Assembly (NCBI GenBank): GCA_030144725.1
Contig: JASKMD010000015.1
Span: 2,590,406 to 2,654,405 of the forward strand
DNA: 64,000 nucleotides
From: Haematococcus lacustris
Lineage: Eukaryota > Chlorophyta > Chlorophyceae > Chlamydomonadales > Haematococcaceae
Direction of reading: 5' to 3'
In this document: in pieces, positions 1-12,419 of the stretch
How positions within the stretch are numbered: position 1 is the first letter of the stretch
Layout: the number at the start of each line of letters is the position of its first letter
The notes under the pieces: model-generated
What the model was told of the DNA's origin: nothing
Databases searched by the model: none
What the model saw: only the letters and a program-made list of their open reading frames with translations
Program-made: the position numbers and the translations under genes

Positions 1-604
1 AGCTCGGTAGCTCAGCTTAGTTCAGTCAAACTTCGCCAGTGGGTCCTGCACTGCCTGACCTTGCATGCTGCATACCGCGAGCGCAAGACTCTTGCGGCAA
101 AGCATCGGAACTCCTGGTGTAGCAAGAAACCAATCGTAGAGGAGGATGAGCGAGGCGAAGGCAGCTTTTGCATACACAGCACACCTCTCATTAGCCAGAT
201 CATCAGCTGCGTCAAGTGTAGCCGATTGCGCGGAGCTGCGAAGTAGACCAGGTAGCTTTGAGCGTGTCGGCATCAGCTGAACACTACACTACTGTACTGC
301 TACTTATCCCAGCAGTGTGCATTCAGTCGTGCACCGGTAAGCGATAGAGCACATGGCACAGCTGACATAGCCCATGGGCCTTACTGCCGGCATGCCCTTG
401 CAATGGTGATCCAACCAGCTGGCACAAGTCACATAATGTCCCCTTGTGGTGGTGACTGTAGGTCAAGCGGGTCAGCCATCAGCTCGGCCCTGGCCTCAAG
501 CCGATCATTGACTACGGCGTTGCCTCCTCGGCGCCTGGTTAGGTTGGGACCGGCAGTCGGTGCCCGCGTCAGAGATTCGCAAGGTGTCCTAGCGTCACTT
601 CATA

Positions 605-850
605 GTGGTGCTGGTGGACGAGTTTCGGACCACTGCGGTCGGCGCCAGCAATCGCCTACCGTACTGCGACTCAGGAGCACGTTCGCGAATTCAACACCCT
701 CGCAGCAAGTTCGTGGACCGCGACGTGTACATCGCCGACACGGAGATCGCCACCGCGCGAAAGGAGCAGAAGCACCGGGAGAAGGTCGCCCGGAACACGG
801 TGGCGCAGCAGCGGTGGCAGGAGCCGAACCGGTTGCCAAGGCGGCGATAG
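605..850 (+). pseudogene. Possible Fanzor/TnpB-like C-terminal fragment (tentative)
   Basis: An 81-codon open frame contains VLVDEFRTTA near its start and KFVDRDV about 30 residues later. In Fanzor/TnpB nucleases a VDE(Y/F/H)RTS stretch precedes the zinc-finger region, and a DRDxNAAxN stretch carries the third RuvC aspartate, so order and spacing are suggestive. The residues after DRD do not match NAALN, however, and the expected cysteine pairs are missing. The frame then runs into a basic, glutamine-rich tail. I found no upstream catalytic part. It may be a decayed fragment of a different Fanzor lineage from the one at 38-40 kb, or a coincidental resemblance. Confidence 0.28.
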
Positions 851-1206
851 GAGGCTCAGCAGCGGCGGGGGGGGAAGCTTAGGTTACAGCGAGCAACCTG
901 GCTGGCCCACGTCCTCATCAAGCGCCCAGTGTTTCCGATGAGTCTCCGACGCCTCCTGAACTGGAAAACCACGTTTTCTGCGCCACACTCCGAGCCTCAC
1001 GACAACACGTCTAAGACAAGCGAGAACCTGTGGCTGATGACTCCTCTTCCGACTCAGCGTCCCCTGCATCTTCTGCTGCTGGCTGTTGCATCAGCTCCTG
1101 TCATGACAAGCAGCAGACACAACAGAAAAACATGATATTCTCATTTTCAAGATGCATGATGTACAACCTCATTTTGTGGCTGCAATGCGCTTTGCTATCT
1201 GCTTAC

Positions 1207-4200
1207 CTTGAAGGCTGCAAACAAAGGGTGGCCTGGTGCGGCGCGGTCAGCATCCAGCTTCAGCAGCGACCACAGGAGGCGAGTCAAGGCGGCGCGGTCG
1301 GCAGTGACGCGATCCCACTTGAGCCAGGCCAAGTCCAGTACCAGCTGCAGGTAAAGCGACACAGCCATGTGCCAGAAGCGTGAGGCATGGCATGCCCGCA
1401 TCAAGCAAGCATGATGGCATGTCGGCTCTACGAGCATTGGATGTCTGTGCTGCAGCAGTGCCAACAGGCGGATGCCATGTAAAGATGATGATGATGATCA
1501 TGATCATGATAGCCACGACGAGCTTGTTCAGGCACTATGACGCATGGCTCAGTTGCATTCAGCAAGAGTAAAGCATGGCTGCTTGAGTCTAGCCTTGCCA
1601 TGTCAGCATGGTCTTGACAATGACAGCCTGCAACACACAATGGGATGGGGTGTACTGTCTGACTGTGTGTGCACGCCACTGACACTAACCGTAATAACCC
1701 ACTGCGCAGCCCTGCCAGACAACCAACCATGCTAACATCCTCCTGGCTCCTGCTCTTGTGCCTGGCGCACCTGCCTATATTCTATTGGCCGTAGCCCCTT
1801 TGTCTAGATGTCCTCGACCCACCCAGACCCACTCCTGCTTGACCGCGGCCCTGTCCACAGACCCCCCGGGGCCTCACCTTCTTGATACTGTCACTGAGTT
1901 GATGGCCTGCCACGGCAAAGGACCACATGATGTCAGACATGTAAGCAGGGCCTAGTTCCGGCAGTATGGCGCCCACATGCTGCTCCAGCCGAGCATACAG
2001 GCCTGCACCCCCGCACATAGCAGAACAGTCGGTCAGTAAAGAACAGCAGTGAGCATGCGCACACATGTGGCAAGGAGCACCCATGCAAGCATGTCCACAG
2101 CAGTGATTTGATCGCGTGATACGTAATGAATGGAACCAAAAGCTTGTTGTTCACAGCTAGTATTTGTAGTAAATGGGCCATAGCATCGATAAGGCATGGC
2201 AACTTTGTAAACATCCGCAATCACATGAAATCCTTTTGTCGCACCCTTAGACATTTTACCTGTGTTAGGATACCAAGTGGTAAATATCAGCCTGGATTTG
2301 TAGATGGTGTAACAGTGTGAACAGTGAACGCCCATGCAAGCATGCAGGTAGCGCAGTGTGATGATCAGCCTGAGCCAGCCAGCCAGCCAGCCCAAGAAAG
2401 ACCTTGTAGCCAAGCTGCTCTGAGACACCCCACTGCTAGCGTCCATGAGCGCACATGTCAGCATGGCAAGGAACATGCATGGGCTCAGCAGCGCACCTGG
2501 GTATCTGAAGCTGGGGTCCTTGGCAGCCCCATTGCCAAACACCAGCGCCAGGTCCAGGGTGGAGGAGCGGCTCATGTCGCCCATGTTCTCCTCAGCTCTG
2601 CGCCGAAGGCCAGGCTAGGCGTCCCTGCCCACTACAACCCCCTTGCCCTTCACACAACACAGCTCCAACAACTCCTCCACCATGCCTCAACTGCTGGTCC
2701 CAGGGCCCCTCCCTTTCCCCAACCCTCCCCTACACTACGGCCCCATGCATTCATAGTTGTGTGGGGTGTCCTTGATCGTCCTGCATCCCTGCCTGGGATG
2801 GTGGCTGTGCTGTCCATGGCAGCTGCATGCATCGCTGGGTGCTCAGCACTGACCTGGCAGCGATGGCGTCAAACAGAGGGCGAGGCCACATATCCCGGTC
2901 AGAGAAGGCCCAGGCTATGTCAGTCAGGTTCTGCAGTCAGCAAGCGGGGCCCACAGCCCAACAGGGGTTCAGCAGCCAGCAACCAGCGGCCGGAGGATGG
3001 GCCCAAGCATTAGCATGCAGGCAGGTGAATAGGGGAGGTGCTGGGTGCAAAAGCCCAGGGTGGAGGAGGAGTGAGGGATTCAAATGGTTGGAAGGAGTGA
3101 GGTGTTTTCGTGCATGGTGGCTGAGTAAGGCAGCTGCTGGCCAGAGGCATCCTTCAGAGATGTTGTGGGGAGGGCATGGGCCAGGAGCAACAGTTGGTGG
3201 TGGGGCAGGGCATGACACGGCACTATGGCAGGGCAGAAGAGCATGATTCTTGCAGCTTGTCGGCAAGCAGAGTGTGGGGTTGTGTGGAGTGTGACCTCAC
3301 TTGCGTTACGAACTGCAGCTGCAGTTGCCCAGGGAGCAGGTGGCGCTCGTACACAAAGCCAGCCTTGTGCTGCAGGGTGAGAGGGTGGGCAGGCAGTGCT
3401 GCACAGGTAGCAAAAAGTCAGGCATGGGCGTGGCATGGGGGTGGGGCAGTGTGTTCATGGGCAGGTACATTTTGAGCAAACCCCACTCCACTGCCAGTGC
3501 TACTGCTGCTGCCGCCGCCGCCGCTGCCGCTGCCGCCGCTGCTGCCGCTGCTGCTGCCGCCGCTGCTGCCACCGCTGCCGACGCCGCTGCCGCCGACGCC
3601 GCTGCCACTGCTGCTGTGTTCAACGATGTGGAGTAGCCCCCAGAGGCAACTACACCGCTGTATCCCTGGGGGTTGGGTGCATGGTATTGGTATCAGTGAT
3701 GAGCAAAATAGTATAGCATGACTAATATTTGCTATAGACACTGTGTTTACTATATAAACTGCTTTTGCTTTAAAACTAGGCATATGCTATACGATTGGCA
3801 TGTCCTCAGCTACACCCTAAACAGTAACCAAACAGCAGCATGTGCCTTTGCTCTAAATGTGCAACTGCGTTGAATGTGAAGACAATTGTGCGCTCAAATA
3901 GGAGCCAGGCCGGTGTCATTGTTTGTAGCTAGTTGTTGTGCAGCGCTTGTCCAGCCCAACAAATACCTTAGGTGTACGCATGAGTATTTCCTGGCTACTT
4001 CTTGAGGGCTACAGTCTATATTTGTCAGCGTACTCCGAGTTGTTTTGGCAGGCATTTGCCGATCACTGGTGGGTGTGTGTGGGGGTGATGTGTGTGTAGA
4101 TGGGATGATGTTGCTGCTGCTCAGCCAATCTCATCATTACCGAACCATGTCATGTGCCTATTAACGATGCTGCATCAACAGACTATGATATTTGTCTGTT

Positions 4201-7200
4201 AGCGTTGCTACAGCAGCACATCGGCATATAGCCTCGCCGCTGAGGCCACTCAGTGGTGTCATCCCGGTGCAGGCGCCCTCACTAGCTCACCCTCACTAGC
4301 TCCAGCACCCGGTCTGAGTCCGGGTCCGTCCGCCGCTCCACCTGCTGCCCGTCCTGGTCCCGGTAGCGCACCACCCCCAGGCTGTCAGGGCCGTCCACGC
4401 CTTGCCTGCCCTCAGGGTCCTGGGGCATGGGGCATGGGGCATGGGGTAGGGGCATGGGGCATGGGGCAGGGGGCAGGGAGGCTACAGGGGGAGGGGCAGG
4501 GGTGGGGTCCTTGGGGGCAGGGGGAGGGGAGGGGAGGGGGAGGCAGAGGGGTGAGGTGGGAAGGGATGGAGGGCGGAAGCTCAGGAGGGGAAGAGCTAGG
4601 CTTCTTCTTGGATGGAGAGCAGGGGCAGGGGAAAGGGGAAGGCTGCACGGTCAAGGGGTTGAGGTTTTTGTTTTTAGGGGTGAGGGTTCAGAGTGACCTG
4701 TTGGGTGTGGTGCTGTGAATTGCTATCACTGCATCACCTGTAGCTGCACCTGGCCATACCTGTCTAGCCGCACCTGCAGCAGGGCCGTCAGGTACGTGGC
4801 AGCCCTTTCCAGCATGGCATTGTCGGTGAAGTCCAGGCTGGCAAATCCATGCAGCGCGTTGGCAGCATGGCGAATGCTGTACCTGCACAAGGGGCAGGGC
4901 AGGGGCCGGGAGCCTGTGGTGCTGCAGCAGCCCCAGGCAGTGTGCAGGACACAGCCGGCAGTCACCATGACAGATCAAACGAGACAGGTTTGGAATGGTA
5001 GCACCAGGTGAACTTGTTGTGTGTGGAGGGTCGGGTGCTGTCAGCCGTACTTTCATGTCTTCCACTCTCAGGCTGGGTGGCAGCATCCCCACCCTCACCA
5101 TAATGAGGCAGATGACGAGAACTACTTGAATGCAAATGCACATGAACTGGGAAAACATGATCCTACACTCAGCCTTGCTGATGAGGGTTCGTCTCTCTGC
5201 TGAGCTGCTGGAAATGGTGTGGGCCCTTGTCAGGAAGGCTCTGCCCGCCTCAGCCTGTCTGCCCGCCTGCTACCTGTGGTTCCTGCCCTTGGGTCATGCT
5301 TTGACTCACGACTCCATGTTGAGTGTCATGTGCCTGCTGCAGGCTGTCAGCAGCATGCGGTTGCTGAGCTGCTGCTGACCAAAGGACCACACCTGCAGGA
5401 CCGGGACATTCAGGGGCACTTGGGTCCTCCTCACGCTGCTAGGCAAGCCATCAAAGCTCCTGAACATGCCACTGCCCCTGGCACCCACCCTGGCCCTGGC
5501 CCTAGCCCTGGCCCTAGCCCTAGCCCTAGCCCTGGCCCTAGCCCTAGCCCTGGCCCTAGCCCTAGCCCTGGCCCTGGCCTGCAGCAAACCTGGCGAGGCA
5601 GGGCCCAGAGTTATGACACCAACACGACTGCTCTAGCTGACATTGAGGAGGCTGCAGGCATGTGGCGCATGCAGCCCCTCGCAAGGCAACCCACCAGAAT
5701 GGCCAGGTCCTGAGGCCTCAAGGTGTGAACTATCTCCTGGCACCTCTGAGCAATGCTCTGCACAGCGCCAGCAGCGGCAGTGGCGGCAGAGGTGGCTGCG
5801 GCGGCAGCAGTAACAGCAGTAGCAGCAGGAAGTGCACAAGGTGTACTGTGTATCATGCATCGCAGCTGCTGCCACGGTTCTGGCTAAGCATATGACTGCT
5901 GCTGCTGCTGCTGCCGCTGCTGCCCCGTCGCTGCCGCTGCCGCTGTTGTGCGGGTCGGCCCTGACAGCTGCCCCTCTTGCCTCATACAGTGCAACGTCCG
6001 ACACCCTGCGCACTGCCCAGGCCCAGGCTAGGTGCTGCAGCTGCACTCCACTCAGCACGCTCATGTGGCGCAGCACATGAGGGCCGACCTTGTGCCAAAA
6101 GTCCTGCAGCAGGCCAGGTGGCAGGGCAGGGAGGAAGCCTGGATACAGGTGTTGGTTTGGGTCAAGCCATTCCCCCTTACTATCCAGGGGTGTATACAGT
6201 CACTCCTCCCCAGAATTGCTCATCACCATGCTTGCAACACCATGTCATACACCCCATGTGGCCTGCTGCACTCCATGCACCCACTGCCTCTTAGTTTCAC
6301 TGGACAGTGCAGCCACCAGCACAGCAAGTCTCCCTGAAGGGCAACCCCAGCAACCTCAGAAAGCCAGGCACTGCCAACCCATGACAAGGGGCAAGGGCAG
6401 GGGCAGGGGCAGGGGCAGGGGCAAGGGCAGGGGCAGGCCACTCCTCTCCCAGGCTAGTTCTCCACCAAATTCGTTTGCATGCAACACTTCACATGCTTGC
6501 AGCCTCTTGTGACACACCCCATGTGGCCTGTTGCACCCCATGCACCCACTGCCTACCCATAGCAGGCCTGAAAGAGGGGCCCTCTCCCTTACCTCATTGT
6601 CATAGCGTAGGGTGGCCAGGGCCTTGATGCAGGTCACCATGTGCTGCGCCCTAAACAGCTGGGGCTGTGTCTGCAGGCGGTGGGCTATGGCCCCAAAGAA
6701 CGTCTCGTTCTGCACATGCCGGTGCCAAGGGCAAGTGGACCACACTGATGTAGGTGCAGGCGGGCAGGCCCAGGGGTGCTGCCAGGGGCATGGCTGACAG
6801 TTTTGGCCCTCTCCTCACTGCCTCTCATCCTGCTGCTTGGACGCCGTGCGTTGCCAACCCGCCACATATCACGTGATGCTGACAAGGTGGGGTACGGGTG
6901 GAGTGCCTGCCAGGGTCGTGGCAGGGCTACATGGCTGGGGCGCGCCAGGTCATAGGCAGGGCAGGCAGGGCAGGAGACTGGTGAGCTGCAGAGACTAGGC
7001 ATCCTCAAGCCATGGACCTTGGGTGGTGGGCCTTGGGTCGTGCCAAGACCCTAGACAGGCCCACCACAGCTGGCGTCCAATTGGACCGCAGGCACTGCAG
7101 CGCTGCTGCCTGTCAGCTGGCTGTGGCCAGTCTGTTTACCTTGGAACCTGGCTGTGGCCCTGCGCCCTGCGATGCCTGCCAGCTGACCAGCCAGCCCACC

Positions 7201-10200
7201 AGCTTGCCTGCTCACATGCCTGCAAGCCTCGCTGCCTGCCTGCAAACCCTGCCACCTGCCTGCAAGCCTTGCTGCCTGCCAGCTAGCCCTCGCTGCCTGC
7301 CTGCTTGACTAGTTGCACGTGCTGGCAGGCAGCAGGCCAAGCACCTGGATGCCCAGCTGCGCCATAGCCGACAAGATGTTGGCCACAGAGGCTGGATCAA
7401 AGTCCTGGGCCTGCGAACAACAGCGTGACACGGGGAGATAGTAGGTGCCACATGCAGTCAGATGCTGGCTGCTGGCAACACGCCATGAGATGCTGGCTGC
7501 TGGGTTCATGATCATCTGCACACCCTGTGCGTGTGCCAGCATTGCCCATGCATTCCCATTCCCACGGGCTCATGTGGATTTGGATCACGTCTGGCAACAC
7601 CTGGTCACTTGTGTGACCATGTGCAACACAAGCAGGAGCCTCTGGTATGGCAAGCATCAACCTCTAATGGCTGATATCTATGAAGAAGCATGTGAAGTGC
7701 TCTAGTTACCCTTAAGTTCCAGCTCATGAGGTTTAGGGGTCAAACTTCTGAGGGGTGCCTATAGCTGGGGCTAGTGGCAGTCCAGCTGTTAGGTTTCTTA
7801 GGTATGTCTGTACGCGTCCCGCAAGGGAAAGCAAGCAGGCATGGGACCCAACCAGGCATAGCTTCACGCAAGCTTGTGTTCGCAGCCTGGCAGCAGTGTT
7901 TGCAGCGCATGTCTACATTGTGATGGATGGAAGGTGATGTTCGTCATGCCCACCCAGGCCAGGCCAACCCACACAAAGCCTATGCCACCGCCCAAGCAGG
8001 CTCCTCCGCAGCCAAGCAGCACACACAGCCAGGCAGACCACACAGCCAAGCAGCCCACATAGCCAGCAGCCTCTGAGCCTTCAGCCAGTGCTCCCTGGCC
8101 AGCTGAGCGCCCCACACATCACCCTCCGGGCAAGGGCGAGGGCGAGGATACCACGGCCTTCGCCCACATCAGGCAGGGATGTGACTGGAGTATTGCAGGA
8201 GGTGTGTTGGGAGCTGCCTTGAGGCTCAATACCAACCTCTCCTGGAAAGCCCGGCCCAAGGCCAACCTGGCCTTGGGGTGCTAGCCTGAGGGTTGGCATG
8301 CGAGGCCCAACCCCTGTGAGGGTTAACCCTGGGGAAACCACCCACGTGTATTTTGTTGTAGGCCGCACGGCTGATGCCATCCATCAGCACCCAGCTGTTG
8401 ATGCGCATCCCGGCAAAGGCTTGGGCAAGCTTGGCCAGCTTGCTGCGGCAGGGGGGGAGCCAGGGGCAAGGGAGCAGGCAAAGTGGGATTGCAAGCAGAC
8501 CTCTGATTCTAAAGGCAGCCAGGGCCAGGGTTAGGGCCAGGGCCAGGGCCAGGGTGGTCAAGGTGGGGTACTGTGGTGCAGTACTGTAGCAATGTGTCAG
8601 TCCTGCAGCCTGCCAGCTGTCCTCCTGCTGCTGATTTCAGCAGTGTGAGCTACCCACCTGAACTGCATGAGATGAAGCCGTGGCGTCAGCAATGGTGCCA
8701 AGGTGATGAAGAGCTCCTCATCCGCCCGCAGAACACCTTGGTGCCTAGAATCAGGGGTGGGCCAGCAGGTGGGTTGGTCACCCATGCATGGCAGGTCAGC
8801 GGGGTATGACATGTCAGGCTGGGGAAGGGGGGAGCGGAGGAGCGAACAATGGGGAAGGCTATCAGGAGGAGGGGAAAGGCGTGGGAGTGGGGTGGGGTAG
8901 GGTGGAGAAGGAGGCTGGGGCTGGGTCAGTGGCTGTCCCTAGGCCCTAGGACATCTGGCCTGATGAAGCGTTCAGGTCCAGAACTGCACACAAGGTTCCA
9001 AGGTTGGAACGCAGGTTATAAGCTGTTATGAAGAGGTTGTGAAGGGAGTTGGGAAACATGTGGGACAAGGCGCAGGGAAAACTGCTCATGCACGCAACAC
9101 GACCGTATGGCTGCATGCCACCATTTGCACTTGCAGCATGCTTGACTGTCCTATTTGATATCCTGGTTTCATCCTTTTCCTTACAAACAACCCTAGGGAG
9201 AGCGCTGGCTTACGTGAAGCGGGACACAGTCCAGAGGAGGTTGATGATGAGGAGCTCGCTGTCTGACTGCACTAGGACTGGCAGCACTCGGTCCCTCAAC
9301 TGGCTACAGATCTCCTGTGTGGCAAGAGACGCTTCAGGCACATCCGCAGCGCCCACCATCACCTCACACGCAGCACAGCAGCAGCAACACCAGGCTCACC
9401 CACTGCCTCATGCTTTGTCTCCTTCCTTTGCCCTCACCCTCTGCTGCTTTCCCTACCCCTGCTCCTGATGGTGCACTTAGCGGGTGGCCCTTCTGCCCCT
9501 GCCCCTGCTGCCAGCCCACCCCAGGCCTCAGCACCGCCCTGTGCCAGGCAATTGCAGGTGGACCCTTCTGCCCCTGCCCCTGCTGCCAGCCCACCCTGGC
9601 CCTCAGCGGGGCCCTCTGCCAGCAACTCACAGTCAGCCCCTTCTGCCCCTGGCCCGGGTTATGTCCCAGGTGTGCGAAAGAGTGCAGCAGGTCCACCAGC
9701 CTCAGCGGGTCAGCACTGGGCAGCATGTTCATCACCAGTGCGCTCAACTCCTCCAGCAGGGCCACCTCCTGCTCCCCCTGGCTGCTGCGCTGCGGCTTGG
9801 GCATGCGCACAAGCTTGTCCAACGCTTGCAGCAGCAGCCTGCACACACTCACACACACACAGAACCACGCCAATATCTGCATGGTAAAAGTAAGGGAGCA
9901 GCAGCAATGAAGCGCGCATGGCTGGTACTGGTGGTTGCATTGGTGGTCACATTTGTGTTGCTTGTTGTGATGCCGGGTTTTTGGTTGTGTAATGAGCATG
10001 CAGCAGGGGTGGCCCCGAGTGACTCTGACGAGGTGGTCGATGATTAGACCATGCACCATGCATCACACCACTTGCTGAGTGCGATGGCAACAGCAGCAGG
10101 CTCATGCGCCCGTGTGCCCAGTCCATGCAAGCAAGTCAACAGCTGGCAGCAATTAACACACCGTGCCAGCAGCATTAACACTGCACTGACCGCTCATCAA

Positions 10201-11806
10201 AAGCATGCCCCTGCCGCTGCACGATGTTCAGCAGCTGCTGCAGGGTGGTGGTGCTGTCCAACTCCCTCTGCAGCACCTCCATGGCAGCATGCCGCTGCAT
10301 TGCCAGCTCATGGCCATCGCTGCTCATGCCTCTGGCGTGTTGCAGCGGTGGGCGAAGGGGTGCCCAGCACTGTTGAAGTGCTGCTGCTGTGGCTAGCATG
10401 GCGGCTGCAATGTGCGGCTGGTCTAGTGTGGCAAACTTGCCCCGCAGCGCCTCTGTGTGGTAGCTGAGCTGCCTGGTGAGCCTGACATGCTGCTTTATAC
10501 ACGGCTGTGTGGAGCCTGTCTGGGCTAGTTGAGTGATCAAGTTAACTTTCTGGGAAGTGTGACTGTGTGACCAGGGCATGCTGATGCATGATGGGCTGTC
10601 ATGGAGACGTCTGACGGAAGCAGAGCACTGGCCCAGCTGTTGGTTGCACACAGCAGCCTGCAAGCACACAGGTGTCGCTGGGGTGTTGGTGCAGCAGTGA
10701 ATTGTTCTTCTCATGCTGCACATGGGCGGCCCTGCCGTGTAAGGATGATGGTGAAGATGACTGGGGTGGGAAAGACATGCAGCTGCACATGGGCTGCAGG
10801 CTGACAAACAGGGTCTCCTTGACGTTCAATGCAGGCAATCTTGGGCTGGGTTTGATAGGGCCGGCCTTGGGACCCCTACCCCAATGACCCAGTCAGCACT
10901 TCCTACACACCTATGCGATGCTGTCCCCATCACCACTGCGAGAGAAAGGGCATGCCATCTTGTCGACCTGCTCCTACTATGCAATGATCAATACCACACG
11001 AGTGACTGCCTGGGGTGACAGCTATGTCAGGCAAGACACCCATTCACAGCTCTCATGAGCCACCACCCCCATGGCTTCCATGAGCCACCATTTCACCATG
11101 CCGACCATACCCTTTGATTTTAGTTGTGTGTGACAGGGTTTGGGCACTACACAGTATGCTTATGTGTTGTGTTCTACTGTGTGACGTGGCAGTGGCAATG
11201 TGCCGTGGCAATGGCTATGTGCCCTGGAGGTAGCAGTGTGCCATGGCAGTGGCAGTGGCAGTTGCAGCTGCAGTGCAGGTGTGGTTGCCTAAGGCCTGAT
11301 GGGAAGCCTCCCTCACCCATACATTGGCCTGCTGGCTTGTGACCTAGCACACTGCAACAATGCTTCCCTTGTAATCCATGTCAAAGCCAGGGACAGGGTT
11401 TGCACCACAGGTCCAATGCATCCAGCTGAACTGCAACCCACATGCCCCTGCCTGTGCACCATGTCCCTGCCTGGCTTCCTGCTTTGGTGTGTCCGGCTGA
11501 CTGACTGACTGACCAGGGGAGCCGACAGCCGGGGAGTAGCATTGCGTCCGCAGCACAAGCACGCTGTGCCGCTGTGCACACAATGTGCAAAGCCAGCACG
11601 ACATGAGCAGTGGGACGTTGGCGACGGAGCGGCTGCACTGATCTCACCTGTCGCTGTCCGAAGCCTCCTCCCAGTGCGATGTAGTTCCGGACAGCAAGGG
11701 GCACTGCAGCGATACGAAGCACTTGAGAGTGTTTCTTGCGTGCTCCCAAGCTGATACTGCGCGTTGAAGGCCTAGCATACGAGCCGTGCAGATGCAATGT
11801 AGGCAA
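1207..11806 (-). CDS. OPR/FASTK-like helical-repeat protein, putatively organelle-targeted (multi-exon, 3' end not found)
   Basis: A chain of minus-strand exons with shared style. Exon 1 (11806-11648) encodes an arginine- and serine-rich, acid-free N-terminus (MPTLHLHGSYARPSTRSISL), as expected of a plastid or mitochondrial presequence, and ends at a GTGAGA donor. Later exons carry leucine/alanine/tryptophan helical repeats: about 10495-10190, 9850-9630, 9317-9212, 8750-8659, 8440-8345, 7413-7342, 6713-6593, 6115-5985, 5753-5610, 5390-5303, 4879-4760, 4410-4290, 3385-3300, 2950-2850, 2600-2504, 2005-1880 and 1400-1207. Typical phrases are LTDIAWAFSDRD, MSDIMWSFAVAG, ASVANILSAMAQLG and LQHLAWAWAV. 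Such repeats mark OPR and FASTK-type RNA-binding proteins that stabilise, process or activate organelle mRNAs. No RAP domain or terminal stop was identified. Exon edges are estimates, and the chain could be two adjacent genes. Confidence 0.65.
3498..3613. repeat. GCT/GCC trinucleotide repeat tract
   Basis: An imperfect run of GCT, GCC and GAC triplets about 115 bp long. It lies between two likely exons of the OPR-like gene, so it is probably intronic. It gives long polyalanine, polyleucine and polyarginine frames that should not be read as proteins. Confidence 0.85.
5489..5581. repeat. Hexanucleotide repeat (CCTGGC/CCTAGC)
   Basis: About 15 tandem hexamers alternating between CCTGGC and CCTAGC. 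The tract lies in an intron of the OPR-like gene, between the exons near 5610 and 5390. Confidence 0.85.
6385..6436. repeat. GGGGCA/GGGCAA hexanucleotide tract
   Basis: Short G-rich tandem tract of roughly eight hexamers (AGGGGC and AAGGGC). It lies within an intron of the OPR-like gene. Confidence 0.8.
9484..9660. repeat. Tandem duplication of about 75 bp
   Basis: The segment beginning CCCTTCTGCCCCTGCCCCTG, followed by CTGCCAGCCCACCC, occurs twice in succession, and its start recurs a third time near 9640. It lies next to or inside an exon/intron boundary of the OPR-like gene, so it may shift the apparent exon edge there. Confidence 0.6.
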
Positions 11807-11838
11807 CTGTTATTAGTCTCTTTCGTTCGTCATGGCAT

Positions 11839-11965
11839 GTGACCAATAAAACCTCTGGCCCAGAGGTTGCGATTCGCGATAGTCTTCACAGGGTGCAGAA
11901 GGGGCCATGCTGGACCAACAAGGGACTCAAGCTGTACGGTGGCGAGCAGCAGGTTCTGTGCCCAG
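11839..11965 (+). CDS. Possible first exon of a divergent plus-strand gene
   Basis: An open frame with an ATG at 11839 runs to a good splice donor (CCCAG followed by GTGAGT) at about 11965. It starts only about 30 bp from the start codon of the minus-strand OPR-like gene, so the two could share a bidirectional promoter. Downstream acceptor-like sites occur near 12590 and 13030, but no protein domain is recognisable. The translated piece (HRVQKGPCWTNKGLKLYGGE) matches nothing I know. This is a weak call resting on one donor and an open frame. Confidence 0.22.
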
Positions 11966-11977
11966 GTGAGTTGTGGA

Positions 11978-12419
11978 CAGTGATGGGTTATACAAGATAC
12001 GTGTATCGATACCGATACGTATTTTTGTATAATACACAAATACACGTATCGTATTAGAAAATACAAGTGCCGGCCGGCAAGTTGCGTGGATGCCTTCGAT
12101 GCAGCTGCTGGTTGCTGCCACAACAAGAGCCCGCAACAAAGGCATGCCGCGCGGGGCTAAAGCCATCGGCCTGCTCCCGGAGCAGTCGGTCGCATGTGCC
12201 GGTTTTACATGCAAGAACATTTGGGAGTTGGGAGGCCCTGACTTTCCGACGTCGCCGTGCTGCCCAGACATCAAGGACAGGCTGCAGACTGGCTGCGCTG
12301 CTCCTTTCACGCGTGACATGTTGCCTCTGTATCGCTGTATTGTATCGATACAAAAAATACACGTTTTTTCTTGTATTTTCTTGTATTTCCTGTATCGATA
12401 CACGTATTACCCATCACTG
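11978..12419. mobile_element. Non-autonomous hAT-superfamily element (MITE) with 8-bp TSD
   Basis: The element begins CAGTGATGGGT and ends ACCCATCACTG, an 11-bp perfect terminal inverted repeat. It is flanked on both sides by the same 8-bp sequence GTTGTGGA (11970-11977 and 12420-12427). An 8-bp target duplication and CAGTG/CACTG ends are hallmarks of hAT transposons. The subterminal regions are AT-rich and repeat the palindrome GTATCGATAC, with ATACACGTAT-like motifs, possibly transposase-binding sites. There is no transposase ORF, so it must be mobilised in trans. It sits a few bases beyond the possible splice donor at 11965. Confidence 0.9.

Noticed and set aside
3306..3636. Polyalanine/polyarginine ORFs
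   Set aside because: Trinucleotide repeat in an intron; every frame is open.
5306..5587. ARARAR-repeat ORF
   Set aside because: Hexanucleotide repeat translation; only its distal part (about 5390-5303) looks like a real exon.
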